This document shows, piece by piece, positions 1 to 9,402 of a stretch of 64,000 nt of DNA. Under the pieces are notes generated by a model. It saw nothing but the letters and a program-made list of their open reading frames with translations. It was not told the DNA's origin and ran no database searches. The stretch covers positions 34,531-98,530 of the forward strand of contig NZ_JAFMTQ010000014.1 in the NCBI RefSeq assembly GCF_026126405.1, given 5' to 3'. Each line of letters opens with the position of its first letter. The stretch's first letter is position 1. Made by a program: the position numbers and the translations under genes. This DNA is from Aureitalea sp. L0-47. Lineage in GTDB: Bacteria > Bacteroidota > Bacteroidia > Flavobacteriales > Flavobacteriaceae.

Positions 1-952
1 ATTCGTCGTTGAACATCTTACCAACATACCGGCTTCCGTGATCGTGGAAAAGTACCACTACCACATCGTCTTCGTTGAAGTGTTCTTTCAGCTGAAGCAC
101 CCCTTTCATGGCCGCCCCTGCCGAATTACCAAGAAACATTCCTTCTATTCGGGCAAGCATCTGAGTGTAGATCGCAGCATCTTTGTCGGTAACTTTGGTA
201 AAACCGTCGATAATATTGAAGTTAACGTTCTTCGGAAGTATATCTTCTCCTATTCCTTCAGTGATATAAGGATAGATCTCATTCTCATCGAAAATACCGG
301 TCTCGTGATACTTCTTGAATACACTTCCGTAGGTATCTACTCCCCAAACTTTCACGTTAGGATTCTTCATTTTTAAGTAACTACCCACACCGGAAATAGT
401 TCCTCCGGTGCCCACTCCTACAATGAAATGAGTCACCTTACCGTCCGTTTGCTCCCAAATCTCAGGTCCAGTAGATTGAAAATGAGCCTTACAATTGCTT
501 GGGTTGTCATACTGGTTCACATACCAGCTGTTAGGCGTCTCATCACCCAATCGCCTAGACACCGAATAATACGATCTGGGATCGTCCGGGGCCACATCTG
601 TAGGGCAAACGATAACCTCGGCTCCCATAGCTTTGAGAACATCTACCTTTTCCTTAGACTGCTTATCAGTGGTCACGAAAATGCATTTATAGCCTTTCAC
701 AACAGCAGCAAGCGCAAGTCCCATTCCGGTATTTCCTGAGGTACCTTCTATGATGGTGCCTCCGGGTTGTAAACGGCCATCGGCCTCGGCGTCAAGTACC
801 ATTTGTAATGCCATTCGGTCCTTTACCGAGTTACCAGGATTGAAGGTCTCATATTTTGCCAAGACCAGGCAAGGCAATTCCTTGGCCAGATGATTAATTT
901 TTACCAGGGGTGTATTCCCAATGGTATCTAAAATGTTCTCTGCGTATTCCAT
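1..952 (-). CDS. Cystathionine beta-synthase / cysteine synthase family enzyme (3' part beyond window)
   Basis: PLP-dependent beta-replacement enzyme of sulfur amino-acid metabolism, cytoplasmic. Reading the minus strand from an ATG at 952 gives an open frame to the window edge (about 317 codons). The N-terminal NPGNSVKDR motif carries the PLP lysine; EGTSGNTGMGLA is the substrate loop and GVGTGGT binds the PLP phosphate. The last visible stretch, VVVLFHDHGSRYVGKMFND, resembles the end of the catalytic core of cystathionine beta-synthases more than of CysK. No regulatory CBS domains can be seen, but the C-terminus is outside the window. It lies 56 bases downstream of the LolC/E permease and has its own promoter-like sequence. 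CBS versus O-acetylserine sulfhydrylase activity cannot be decided from sequence alone. Confidence 0.88.
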   Translation of the reverse strand, partial: MEYAENILDTIGNTPLVKINHLAKELPCLVLAKYETFNPGNSVKDRMALQMVLDAEADGRLQPGGTIIEGTSGNTGMGLALAAVVKGYKCIFVTTDKQSKEKVDVLKAMGAEVIVCPTDVAPDDPRSYYSVSRRLGDETPNSWYVNQYDNPSNCKAHFQSTGPEIWEQTDGKVTHFIVGVGTGGTISGVGSYLKMKNPNVKVWGVDTYGSVFKKYHETGIFDENEIYPYITEGIGEDILPKNVNFNIIDGFTKVTDKDAAIYTQMLARIEGMFLGNSAGAAMKGVLQLKEHFNEDDVVVVLFHDHGSRYVGKMFNDE

Positions 953-969
953 ATCTAACTAAAGCGGCG

Positions 970-1000
970 CAAAAGTACGTTTTCACCTTAGTTTGCGCAA
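970..1000 (-). promoter_or_regulatory. Bacteroidota-type promoter for the beta-synthase gene
   Basis: On the minus strand a TTG (1000-998) is followed after 20 bases by TACTTTTG (977-970), matching the flavobacterial -33 TTG / -7 TAnnTTTG pattern. The -7 box ends 17 bases before the ATG at 952, so the gene probably has a short leader and does not depend on the upstream permease gene. Confidence 0.55.
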
Positions 1001-1008
1001 GTTATTCC

Positions 1009-2244
1009 TTATTCAAATCTAATAGCCTTAACCGGAGATATTCGAGTTATGATCCATGAAGGTATGAGCAACATCAATAAACACAGGAGGAAAGTACCCG
1101 CATTCAGAAGTAATACATAACCCACATCCAGGTACACCGGGGCTTCTGTTACGTAATAGGTTTCCGGAGGCAACGGGATAACTTTAAAATACTTCTGGAT
1201 AAGTAATAGTCCTAATCCAATAACATTTCCGAAGAACAATCCAAGAAATATCAGGTACATTGCATTATAAATAAACACCTTGCGAACGCTCCAGTCATTA
1301 CTACCAAGAGCCTTCAGTATACCGATCATTTGAGTCCGTTCCAGGATCAGCACCAATAGTGCCGTGATCATATTGATACCCGCCACCAAGATCATAATTC
1401 CTATGATGAGATATATATTAAAATCGAACAAATCCAACCATTCAAAAATTGATCCGTACTTCTGCCGGATCGTCTGTGTGTCCATAGTACTGGCCGTCTC
1501 CATGTAAACCTGATTTCCTATGGCCTCGATATCGTCGAAGTCTGTAACAAACAATTCGAAAGCTCCCACCTGGTCGTCTTCCCAGCGGTTCAAACGCTGG
1601 ATATGCCTGATGTCTGCAATCAGGTACTGCTCGTCAAATTGTTGAAACCCGCTATTGTAAATTCCAACGATTTCAAACCCCCTGCTTCGAGGTAGTTTGG
1701 AGCTGTCGGTATTCATGAATAAGGTGACGATGCGATCGCCCAATTTTAGTCCGAGTCGATTTACCAGATATTCAGAAATGAGTGCTTCAGAATTGAGGTC
1801 ACCTGAAAAAACCGGCAACCGTCCCTCCACCAGGTATTCCTCAAAACTCGTCCAGCGATAATCATTGCCCACGCCTTTTACCACCACCCCTTCGAAGTCG
1901 GTCGCGGTTCGTATCACACCACCTTTCAGGGCGGTGACCTGTATGTGTTCTATACCTTCAACCAGCTTAAATTCAGGATAGAATTCCTGCTTTGTGGAGA
2001 TCGGATTTTGGGAGTCGTTAGAGAAGTTGGTGTCGAAATTTGAAATGATGATATCCCCGTTGAAGGCGGATACTTTGTCTCTTATCTTTTTCTGAAGTCC
2101 CACACCGGTCGCAATAGAGATCAGCATCATGATCACACCTATAGCAATAGCCGTAATAGCTATTTTTATTATTGGAGCCGAAATGCTACTTTTATGATCC
2201 TTGGACGCGATTATGCGTCGGGCGATAAAGAATTCGAAATTCAC
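1009..2244 (-). CDS. ABC transporter permease, LolC/LolE (FtsX) family
   Basis: Inner-membrane permease of the lipoprotein-releasing / MacB-type family, 411 residues. One N-terminal membrane helix (about 22-45) is followed by a periplasmic domain of about 230 residues and then three C-terminal helices (about 280-410) forming the FtsX domain. LolC/E proteins work with the ATPase LolD to extract lipoproteins from the inner membrane for delivery to the outer membrane. The start is GTG: the codon at 2244-2242 is GTG, and the sequence from there (NFEFFIARRI) fits the family N-terminus. No LolD lies next to it. The divergent NamZ gene starts only 9 bases away. The exact substrate is inferred from the family. 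Confidence 0.82.
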   Translation of the reverse strand: MNFEFFIARRIIASKDHKSSISAPIIKIAITAIAIGVIMMLISIATGVGLQKKIRDKVSAFNGDIIISNFDTNFSNDSQNPISTKQEFYPEFKLVEGIEHIQVTALKGGVIRTATDFEGVVVKGVGNDYRWTSFEEYLVEGRLPVFSGDLNSEALISEYLVNRLGLKLGDRIVTLFMNTDSSKLPRSRGFEIVGIYNSGFQQFDEQYLIADIRHIQRLNRWEDDQVGAFELFVTDFDDIEAIGNQVYMETASTMDTQTIRQKYGSIFEWLDLFDFNIYLIIGIMILVAGINMITALLVLILERTQMIGILKALGSNDWSVRKVFIYNAMYLIFLGLFFGNVIGLGLLLIQKYFKVIPLPPETYYVTEAPVYLDVGYVLLLNAGTFLLCLLMLLIPSWIITRISPVKAIRFE

Positions 2245-2253
2245 GGGTCTCTA

Positions 2254-3555
2254 ATGCGATTTACCTACTTCAAAAATACACTATTCCTATTTGTTCTTGT
2301 CTGTTTTTCCTGCGGAAGTGGTTCCGGGAAGGAGAACGATGAAAAATCCAATGATATTGTCATCCACGACGCGGTCTCCATAAACGGACTTCAGAAGAAA
2401 AAAGAAAGCGGTAATAATCAGCATGTCGTGGTTGGGGCTCAACGCTTCGATGCCTATGAGAACCTGCTGCGCAATAAAAAAGTAGGAGTAGTGGCCAACC
2501 AAACATCACTCGTCACTTACCGTTCCGAACCAGATAGTTCTCGATTCGAGATCAACGTGGAAATGCACCTGGTGGATTTTTTACTTCGGAAAGGAATAGA
2601 TGTGAAAAAGGTCTTTTCGCCAGAGCATGGCTTTCGCGGTGAAGCCGATGCAGGAGAATTGGTTGAGGACGGTGTTGATACCAATACGGGTTTGCCGATA
2701 GTATCCCTGCACGGCAAAAACAAGAAACCAACCGAGGAACAAGTGAAAGGTTTAGATGTCCTGGTTTTCGATATACAGGACGTGGGAGTGCGCTTCTACA
2801 CTTACATCTCCACCCTGCATTACATCATGGAGGCTGCAGCCGAAAATAACATCAAGGTGGTTGTGATGGACAGACCAAACCCGAACGGAAATTACATCGA
2901 CGGCCCGATGATGGAAGTCGAGCACACAAGTTTCCTTGGTATGCACCCGGTTCCGCTTGTACACGGTATGACGATAGGAGAATACGCCAGGATGATCAAC
3001 GGTGAAAGTTGGCTTGCCAATTCTGTGAAATGCGACCTCGAAGTGGTAATGATGGAGAACTATTCACATCATATGCTCTATTCTCTGCCCGTACGGCCCT
3101 CTCCTAACCTACCAAATGATGTAGCCATCAACCTGTATCCCAGCCTTGGATTGCTCGAAGGAACGAACTTGAACGCCGGCCGTGGGACGGAGATGCAATT
3201 TCAGATCTTCGGGTCACCGAATCTGCCGGAGGAACTGTATCCTCTTCAGTATACGCCCATGCCGAATTTCGGATCTAAATACCCCAAGCACAAGGGTGTT
3301 GAATGCAACGGACTCGACCTGAGAAACACTCCCCGACTGGAAAAAGTGGATCTTTCGTGGATCATGGAAGCCTATCAAAATCACCAGGACAAAGACAACT
3401 TCTTCAACACTGCGAATTTCACTGCCCACGCGGGAACTGCAGAGTTGCAGAAAATGATCGAAGCAGGAAAATCTGTTGATGAGATCCGGGATACCTGGGT
3501 GGAAGGCCTAACCAATTATCACCTGATGCGAAAGCAGTATATGCTGTATAAGTGA
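2254..3555 (+). CDS. Exo-beta-N-acetylmuramidase NamZ family (DUF1343) lipoprotein
   Basis: Probable cell-wall glycosidase removing N-acetylmuramic acid from peptidoglycan fragments. The ATG at 2254 begins a lipoprotein signal (hydrophobic run ending CFSCGSG), so I reject the longer frame from 2194. Family hallmarks follow in order: GVVANQTSLV, SPEHGFRG, FDIQDVGVRFYTY and DRPNPNG. Length 433 residues, normal for the family. NamZ activity is known for the Bacillus member YbbC; here it is transferred by family. The lipobox predicts attachment to the envelope, which fits peptidoglycan turnover. It ends 3 bases before the stop of the convergent cysteine-cluster gene. Confidence 0.85.
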   Translation: MRFTYFKNTLFLFVLVCFSCGSGSGKENDEKSNDIVIHDAVSINGLQKKKESGNNQHVVVGAQRFDAYENLLRNKKVGVVANQTSLVTYRSEPDSSRFEINVEMHLVDFLLRKGIDVKKVFSPEHGFRGEADAGELVEDGVDTNTGLPIVSLHGKNKKPTEEQVKGLDVLVFDIQDVGVRFYTYISTLHYIMEAAAENNIKVVVMDRPNPNGNYIDGPMMEVEHTSFLGMHPVPLVHGMTIGEYARMINGESWLANSVKCDLEVVMMENYSHHMLYSLPVRPSPNLPNDVAINLYPSLGLLEGTNLNAGRGTEMQFQIFGSPNLPEELYPLQYTPMPNFGSKYPKHKGVECNGLDLRNTPRLEKVDLSWIMEAYQNHQDKDNFFNTANFTAHAGTAELQKMIEAGKSVDEIRDTWVEGLTNYHLMRKQYMLYK

Positions 3556-3558
3556 TTC

Positions 3559-4050
3559 CTAAGGAATTCTTCTTTTCATCTCCTCTACTATATTGAATGC
3601 CGCCGGGCAGATAGCCACGTTCTTTAACGTCAAAGTAGAGATCTGCTGAAATTTCTTTCGGTCGGTATGCGGAAATTCCCGACACGCCTTAGGGCGCACA
3701 TCATAAATACTACAGTAATTATCGGCCCCCAGGAAAGTGCAGGGAACGGACTGTAGCACATAATCATTATCCTCATCGATTCGAAGATAGGTCTCGATGA
3801 ATTTCTGTGGTTTAATCCTGAAATGTTTCGAGATGCGTCCGATATCGCGATCTGTAAACAAGGGACCCGTAGTTTTGCAACAATTGGCACAGTCCAGGCA
3901 GTCGGTCCTGCGGAATTCCTCATCGTGCAGTTCCTGCATTAGGCTATCCAGCTGTTTCGGAGGTTTCTTCTTCAGCTTTGCAAAGAACTTCTTGTTGGCA
4001 TTATGATTATCTTTGGCCCGCTGCGGGAGTTGTTTCAGAATCTCTTCCAT
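3559..4050 (-). CDS. YkgJ family cysteine-cluster protein
   Basis: Small cytoplasmic metal-binding protein, 163 residues, thought in this family to bind zinc or iron. The signature is visible: CLDCANCC near residues 54-63, then a Cys before TFLGADNYCSIY and DVRPKACREFP near 98-125. The N-terminal 40 residues are basic. Biochemical role is unknown. It is convergent with NamZ and divergent from the methyltransferase, whose ATG lies 17 bases away. ATG start at 4050. Confidence 0.85.
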   Translation of the reverse strand: MEEILKQLPQRAKDNHNANKKFFAKLKKKPPKQLDSLMQELHDEEFRRTDCLDCANCCKTTGPLFTDRDIGRISKHFRIKPQKFIETYLRIDEDNDYVLQSVPCTFLGADNYCSIYDVRPKACREFPHTDRKKFQQISTLTLKNVAICPAAFNIVEEMKRRIP

Positions 4051-4067
4051 TCTTCAAAAATAGGCAA

Positions 4068-4769
4068 ATGGACGATATTTTTGGCCAGGCATTACTGGAT
4101 TATCACAGGGGTAATTATACCGAAGATCTACGGACGGAAACCTCAATTTCGGAACCGGACGAGATGCCGCTACCCTATCTTTTCAGAAGCTACGAGGAAA
4201 TGCCGGAGATCGAGCAGACAGCCCTGGATGAAAGTCGTGGGGATATTCTGGAGGTTGGCTGCGGCGCTGGAAATCATGGTCTTTACCTTCAAAAAAAAGG
4301 GCTTAAGGTTACGGCGATCGATGAATCACCGGGAGCAATTGAGGTTAGCAGGGATCGTGGTATTCGCAAGACTGAAAACGTAAGACTACTTGAATTCGAA
4401 GGCGGCCCCTTCGACACTATTTTACTTCTTATGAATGGGACCGGGATTTTTGCCAGGTTGGAATTTGTTCCCAATTATCTGAAACACCTGAAATCCCTCC
4501 TGAAACCGGGAGGACAAGTCCTGGTGGATGGCAGTGACTTGCAGTATATGTACGATCGAACTGAAGAAGGGGCTATTTGGGTGCCGGCTGATCGCTACTA
4601 CGGCGAACTCGACTTTATCATCAGTTATAAAGGGCAATCCACCCCACCATTTCCCTGGCTGTACCTTGATGAACGCCTGCTCGAAGAGTATACGACTCAA
4701 GCCGGTTTCGAATTCGAGATCGTTGTGCGAGGCGAAAACTTCGATTATCTGGCTCGGCTTACTCTCTGA
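4068..4769 (+). CDS. Class I SAM-dependent methyltransferase
   Basis: A 233-residue cytosolic methyltransferase. Motif I is clear (ILEVGCGAGNHGLYL, then VTAIDES as the acidic motif II), followed by DTILLLMNGTGIF and LLKPGGQVLVDGSD as motifs III and IV. The open frame extends upstream to 3978, but that part lies antisense to the YkgJ gene and shows no family similarity; MDDIFGQALLDYH at 4068 is the natural start. Substrate unknown. It stands alone between a divergent neighbour and a lipoprotein gene. Confidence 0.85.
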   Translation: MDDIFGQALLDYHRGNYTEDLRTETSISEPDEMPLPYLFRSYEEMPEIEQTALDESRGDILEVGCGAGNHGLYLQKKGLKVTAIDESPGAIEVSRDRGIRKTENVRLLEFEGGPFDTILLLMNGTGIFARLEFVPNYLKHLKSLLKPGGQVLVDGSDLQYMYDRTEEGAIWVPADRYYGELDFIISYKGQSTPPFPWLYLDERLLEEYTTQAGFEFEIVVRGENFDYLARLTL

Positions 4770-4887
4770 TAAACAAAAGCTGTAATTCAAAAGGAAACAA
4801 ATCCTATAAAAATCCGTTAAATCTGAAAGTCGATTTTTAAAATGCCCATTTAAAGGTTATGTTTGTTAAAAATTGTTAGGTACGACC

Positions 4888-5649
4888 ATGAAGAATTTCC
4901 GAATTTACCTGTTGCTATGTTTTCTCTCTCTGGCCCTGTTCTCAGGCTGTAAAGAGGATGATTCCGATCAAGTAAACAATCAAAGGGCCGAGAATTTAAA
5001 AGCATTAGGGGAATCTGCAGAAGACTTGCTCTCCGATGATATTTATGACAGACTTGTTGTGGAAATAGTCTATTCCAATGGATTCAGACCAAAGCAACTA
5101 TCGCTGGATACTTTTCGTACTTTCCTGAATCAGCGCCTTAACAAACCCGGTGGTATCAGCATTATTGAAACTATGATCGACCCACCTACGGGAGAGCCCT
5201 ACAGCATATCTGAGATAAGGGATATTGAAAGTAATGTGCGTACCCGATATACAAATGACAATACCATTGCAGTATATGTTTTCTTTGCCAACGGTAATTC
5301 ATCCAATGATACACAAACCACGGTTACTTTAGGTTCTGCGTATCAGAACACCTCCATAGTTATCTACCAGGAAACACTGCAAAGCCTCGACCAGGACCTG
5401 TTCCTGATGGAAGCGACTACGCTTCGTCATGAATTCGGGCATATTTTAGGGCTGGTTGACATTTCCGGGGACGATATTCATCCTACGGGACACCTTGATC
5501 CGGACAGTTCAAAGCACTGTATGGTAGAAGGTTGCCTGATGTACTTCGCAAGTACCATACCTCCTACAATTGCCAATCCAACCGTAGCCGATATTCCCGC
5601 CCTGGACCCACTCTGCATCGAGGATCTTCAGGCTAAAGGGGGAAAGTGA
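4888..5649 (+). CDS. Lipoprotein with a metzincin-type zinc protease motif
   Basis: Secreted lipoprotein of 253 residues: signal peptide ending LFSGCKED (lipobox Cys about residue 21), then a domain with RHEFGHILGLVD near residues 180-191. This fits HExxHxxGxxD, the zinc signature of metzincins in which Asp replaces the third His. CLMYF about 30 residues later is a plausible Met-turn. The likely role is an envelope-bound metalloprotease. The ATG at 4888 begins the signal peptide; the upstream in-frame TTG at 4873 is less likely. It is followed by an AT-rich repeat-containing gap. Confidence 0.75.
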   Translation: MKNFRIYLLLCFLSLALFSGCKEDDSDQVNNQRAENLKALGESAEDLLSDDIYDRLVVEIVYSNGFRPKQLSLDTFRTFLNQRLNKPGGISIIETMIDPPTGEPYSISEIRDIESNVRTRYTNDNTIAVYVFFANGNSSNDTQTTVTLGSAYQNTSIVIYQETLQSLDQDLFLMEATTLRHEFGHILGLVDISGDDIHPTGHLDPDSSKHCMVEGCLMYFASTIPPTIANPTVADIPALDPLCIEDLQAKGGK

Positions 5650-5689
5650 TTTAGTATTTTGGATTGTTAGTATGCAGAAATGTTGATGC

Positions 5690-5881
5690 GATTATTTGTT
5701 GATGCGTTTATTCGACACTGCTTACTGCTCACTGAAAACTGCTTACTGAACACTGCTTATTGTCTACCATAAACAAATCACAAAAGACAATCCTCAAAAG
5801 ACAAATAAATCTCAATATCCAATAAAGAAAGAATTCATAATTGGAATTTGAAGTTTGGAATTTATTTGTTATTTGAAAGTT
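5690..5881. repeat. Intergenic low-complexity and short direct repeats
   Basis: The 268-base gap between convergent genes holds no ORF. It contains TTGATGCG twice (about 5682 and 5699), ACTGCTTACTG at 5717-5727 and 5738-5748 with a variant ACTGCTTATTG at 5752-5762, and then GGAATTTGAAGTTTGGAATTT-like repeats around 5842-5862. From memory, unverified, similar strings recur between genes in flavobacterial genomes. Confidence 0.6.
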
Positions 5882-5917
5882 TAGCTTTGGAACTTGATTC
5901 CTCAACCAGACATTTGC

Positions 5918-7552
5918 CTAATCAACTCCAAACACCTTCTCCCCATTAACAAAGGTCGCCAGTACTTTAGTTCCTGGAATTGAGTCTTCCTGAACTTTCA
6001 TGATGTCACGATCGAGAACCACGAAATCGGCGAATTTCCCTACTTCGATACTACCCTTTTCCTTCTCTTCGAAGTTGGAAAAGGCAGCCCAAATGGTCAT
6101 CCCTTTCAGCGCTTCCTGCCTGCTAAGGGCTTCCTCCATGCGATAGCCACCCTCCGGGTAATTATCCAGATCCTTTCGTGCTACAGCAGCGTAAAACGTA
6201 TGCATTGGGTTTACTTTCTCAACCGGGAAGTCTGTTCCCAAAGCAACGATCCCTGCCTGGTTGAGTAAGGTTTTGAAAGCGTACGCGCCTTTAATTCGGT
6301 CCGGCCCTACCCGGTCTTCGGCCCAGTACATGTCACTGGTGGCATGAGTAGGCTGAACAGAAGGAATAATATTCATAGAGAAATAATCGAAGTCAGGCAG
6401 ATCAATCACCTGTGCATGCTCTACTTTCCAGCGAGCATCGGTTTTACCTTCCAGTGCTTTGGAATAGGATCTTAAGACAGCTACATTAGCCGAATCTCCG
6501 ATAGCGTGTGTGTTCATCTGGTAACCAGCTGCGGCTATTCGCTGCGCCAGGGAATCCAATTGAGCTTCGGTAGTGATCATTAGTCCGAAATGACCCGCCT
6601 GATCGCTATACGGTGCTTTCATAGCGGCTCCCCTTGAGCCAAGCGCACCGTCGGCGTACACCTTTACACTGCGGACATTCAGCCGTTCTGTTTTTACAAT
6701 ACCATTTGAAAGAAAATGATCCAGGTTCTCCGGATAATTAGCCGCCATTGCATAGACTCTTATTTTCATTTCATCCGTTTGTTGCAGGCTGTCGAGCAAC
6801 TCTATTGCTTCACGAGATAAACCTGCATCATTCACAGTAGTAAGTCCGTGCGAAAAGCAGATGTTTTCCGCATCCGTAAAAGCTTTTGCATAGAACTCAG
6901 CGTCTTCTTCCGGAATAATTTCACCAACAGGTCGCATGGCGGCATCGATAAGTACTCCAGTAGGCTCTCCGTTATCAACGATTACTTCTCCACCCGGCAT
7001 TTTTGTTTCTGAAGTAATTCCCGCCATTTCCAGTGCCTTGGAATTACACAGCATTGCATGACCGTCTATCCTTCTAAGCGCGACCGGGGTATCGGGAAAC
7101 AGTGAATCCAGTTCTTTTTTGGTTGGAAATTCTTTCACCTCCCAATCATTTTGATCCCATCCGCGACCCAAAATGAATTCAGATTTTTTTTCATTCTGAA
7201 ATTGGACTACCCTTTCCAAAACTTCCCGGTAACTTTTGGTTCCCACCAGATTAACTTGTTGAAGTGTTACACCGAGGTTGAGTAGATGAGCGTGGGCGTC
7301 AATCAGTCCGGGAAGGACCACATTTCCGTCGGCATCGAAGGTTTCGGTTGGTTTGTATTTTTCTGAAAGTGAATTTGCCGTTCCTGTTTCGAGGATCTTC
7401 CCGTCTTTAACGACGAAGGCTTCAGCCATTCCAAAGGAATCGTCAATGGTATAAACAGTTGCATTGGTAACTAGTAGATCTGCCGGAATCTTTTCCGAAG
7501 AACAAGAGAATAAACAACAAACAATAAGCAGTAGTGAGGGTATATATTTCAT
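5918..7552 (-). CDS. Amidohydrolase family lipoprotein (YtcJ-like)
   Basis: Metal-dependent hydrolase of 544 residues on the envelope. The ATG at 7552 opens a lipoprotein signal (LLIVCCLFSCSS). The amidohydrolase signatures follow in order: DAHAHLLNLG (metal His pair, about residue 95), GHAMLCNS, NTHAIGDSA, VEHAQVID and ALGTDFPVEKVNP (metal Asp). The flanking N- and C-terminal strands (TIDDSFG; GKFADFVVLDRD) form the usual composite beta-sandwich. YtcJ-type enzymes act on N-formyl or amide bonds, but the substrate is unknown. The frame is open to 7585 and would overlap the upstream gene; 7552 is preferred because it begins the signal peptide. Confidence 0.88.
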   Translation of the reverse strand: MKYIPSLLLIVCCLFSCSSEKIPADLLVTNATVYTIDDSFGMAEAFVVKDGKILETGTANSLSEKYKPTETFDADGNVVLPGLIDAHAHLLNLGVTLQQVNLVGTKSYREVLERVVQFQNEKKSEFILGRGWDQNDWEVKEFPTKKELDSLFPDTPVALRRIDGHAMLCNSKALEMAGITSETKMPGGEVIVDNGEPTGVLIDAAMRPVGEIIPEEDAEFYAKAFTDAENICFSHGLTTVNDAGLSREAIELLDSLQQTDEMKIRVYAMAANYPENLDHFLSNGIVKTERLNVRSVKVYADGALGSRGAAMKAPYSDQAGHFGLMITTEAQLDSLAQRIAAAGYQMNTHAIGDSANVAVLRSYSKALEGKTDARWKVEHAQVIDLPDFDYFSMNIIPSVQPTHATSDMYWAEDRVGPDRIKGAYAFKTLLNQAGIVALGTDFPVEKVNPMHTFYAAVARKDLDNYPEGGYRMEEALSRQEALKGMTIWAAFSNFEEKEKGSIEVGKFADFVVLDRDIMKVQEDSIPGTKVLATFVNGEKVFGVD

Positions 7553-7571
7553 ACCCGAAAGATAGAAAAAA

Positions 7572-9374
7572 TTACTGCCAATCAAACTTATAGGTAGCGC
7601 CTACCAGCCCCTGGATACCTTGCACAGGGAAATGCTGCCATCTCTCATAATTCTCTCCTACAAGGTTACTTCCTTTGGCAAAGATCGATAGTCGCTCATT
7701 TACCCTGTACCCAATGTGAACGTTAGCGTCTATAAAACTGTCCAGCGTTCTGAATTCCACCATACCATCGCCGAAAATACCAATGTCACCCGTAAAAAGA
7801 ATGCTTCGTTCACCCACATAGAAAATGGATGCACCGGCATAGATCTCATCTGTAATATCAAAATTTGTAAAGAGGGTGGCTTTCAGATCGGGAAGGTTCC
7901 AGGCTTCAGGTTCGTTGGTCATGGAATAGCTAAAATATTCGGCATTGATACCCAAAGCGAAGGAATCATTCACCTCAACTTTTAATTCTCCGAAGACCGC
8001 AAGTGTATTCACATCATCGTACACCAGGCCAAACGAATTTCCGTATTCATAACCTTCCGAAGGAGCGACATCGATCACCGGATTCGCTTGAAAAAGTGGT
8101 TTATTCTCTTCCTTTCCGTAGGACGCTCTCACATTGTAACCAACCGAATTCGAAAGCTTCCCTTTTAAACCTCCAAAGGCGTTGTACAATTCACTGGTGG
8201 GCATGATCTGTAAGGTAGGTGATACGAACGGATTCTCTTCCACGAAGCTATAATAGGTATTTTGACGAAGTCCTCCATCCGCACCACCATAAACTATTAG
8301 CAATTCATCCACCAATCGATAGGAAGCCGCAATGCGAGGGTAAATAAAGAAGTTGGATTCGCTATTTTCTGTGTCAAGTCCAACATAACCAGCCACTCCC
8401 AGGGAAAGCGTAAGATCTTCATCAACGTACACCAGTGACGGGCTAACGCCTGCATTCAGGTAGCTATAGCTCGTCCCACTTGTGCCGAACAAGCCCCGAT
8501 CAAAGCTACCGGACAGGTAATTTACATCTCCGTCCACCTTCAAAATGAACTGGGTCAAGGGGAAAGAAAACTCTGGTTGAGCAGAGAAATTGAATTCCGA
8601 AGAAGAATAAGAGTCCGTAAAGAAGCGGAGGTTGGCTGTGGCTTTTTCAAAGAATGAATCCTGAAGTGCGAGGCTCCCTCCTACGTAGCCTCCGAAATAG
8701 GTTTGCTGAGCGTCAATACCATTTATAAATTCTTCTGAAAGCGCATCGAAATAAACCGGAAGGCCGTACCAATTAACTAGCTGATGCTCGATCCCCGCGT
8801 CGGCTGAATAAGTAATGTCTTTCTGCCTGCTCGTATAATTACCATCCAGGCGGGTATCATAATACTTGTTTTCTATTCGCACATCATCTATCCCTCCCTG
8901 GGATGAATTATGCCTGAGGAAGAATCCGGCGTTATCCGTCCGGCTTATCTGGAAATTACTGTACAGTTCGGCCAGGATCGATGTGTAATTCCCGAATCCT
9001 AACGTAGCGTAATTATCGTACTGCCGAATTGGTTTTGCCTTTTCAACTGACGTTGCCTGACCCTTAGCCGGGGTGAAGGTTGATGCAACAGGAACCGAAA
9101 AGATCTGGTACTCCACTTTCTTCTTGGTGGTGTTCACGGAATCGTTCAGCACTGGGGTTTCTTTTACCTTAAATGCATCCGAAATTGACGGAGTATAAGG
9201 CTTCACGATGTTCACCACTTCGGTTCCCAGATTATCCTCCTGGGCAGAAGCTATGGTAACACATAGCAATAAGAGGGTGATCACGATTACGATCCTGATT
9301 AGTCGTTCGCTATAGGATTGTGAACCGAGGAACATGGCAAATAGTTTGGAGAAAATGTCTTTTAACATTGTCAT
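7572..9374 (-). CDS. Outer-membrane beta-barrel protein, TonB-receptor-like without plug
   Basis: A 600-residue protein with an N-terminal signal (hydrophobic about 27-44, cleavage near IASAQ) and a long run of alternating amphipathic strands rich in aromatic residues, typical of an outer-membrane barrel and ending in GATYKFDWQ, a classic C-terminal strand. After the signal comes a conserved-looking VVNIVKPYTPSISDAFKVKETP segment, but no TonB box/plug domain is evident before the strands begin near residue 110. It follows the giant TPR gene by 28 bases, so the two are probably co-transcribed and may act as a pair. Start could be ATG 9374 or 9368. Confidence 0.7.
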   Translation of the reverse strand: MTMLKDIFSKLFAMFLGSQSYSERLIRIVIVITLLLLCVTIASAQEDNLGTEVVNIVKPYTPSISDAFKVKETPVLNDSVNTTKKKVEYQIFSVPVASTFTPAKGQATSVEKAKPIRQYDNYATLGFGNYTSILAELYSNFQISRTDNAGFFLRHNSSQGGIDDVRIENKYYDTRLDGNYTSRQKDITYSADAGIEHQLVNWYGLPVYFDALSEEFINGIDAQQTYFGGYVGGSLALQDSFFEKATANLRFFTDSYSSSEFNFSAQPEFSFPLTQFILKVDGDVNYLSGSFDRGLFGTSGTSYSYLNAGVSPSLVYVDEDLTLSLGVAGYVGLDTENSESNFFIYPRIAASYRLVDELLIVYGGADGGLRQNTYYSFVEENPFVSPTLQIMPTSELYNAFGGLKGKLSNSVGYNVRASYGKEENKPLFQANPVIDVAPSEGYEYGNSFGLVYDDVNTLAVFGELKVEVNDSFALGINAEYFSYSMTNEPEAWNLPDLKATLFTNFDITDEIYAGASIFYVGERSILFTGDIGIFGDGMVEFRTLDSFIDANVHIGYRVNERLSIFAKGSNLVGENYERWQHFPVQGIQGLVGATYKFDWQ

Positions 9375-9402
9375 GATTGTGATTGAATTTTGATTGATGA
9401 TC

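Noticed and set aside
38..739. Plus-strand ORFs at the left edge
   Set aside because: They are antisense to the beta-synthase gene, whose minus-strand translation contains the PLP-lysine and phosphate-loop motifs over its whole length.
2194..2253. Upstream extension of the NamZ gene
   Set aside because: The extra 20 codons overlap the LolC/E start region and precede a complete lipoprotein signal peptide beginning at 2254.
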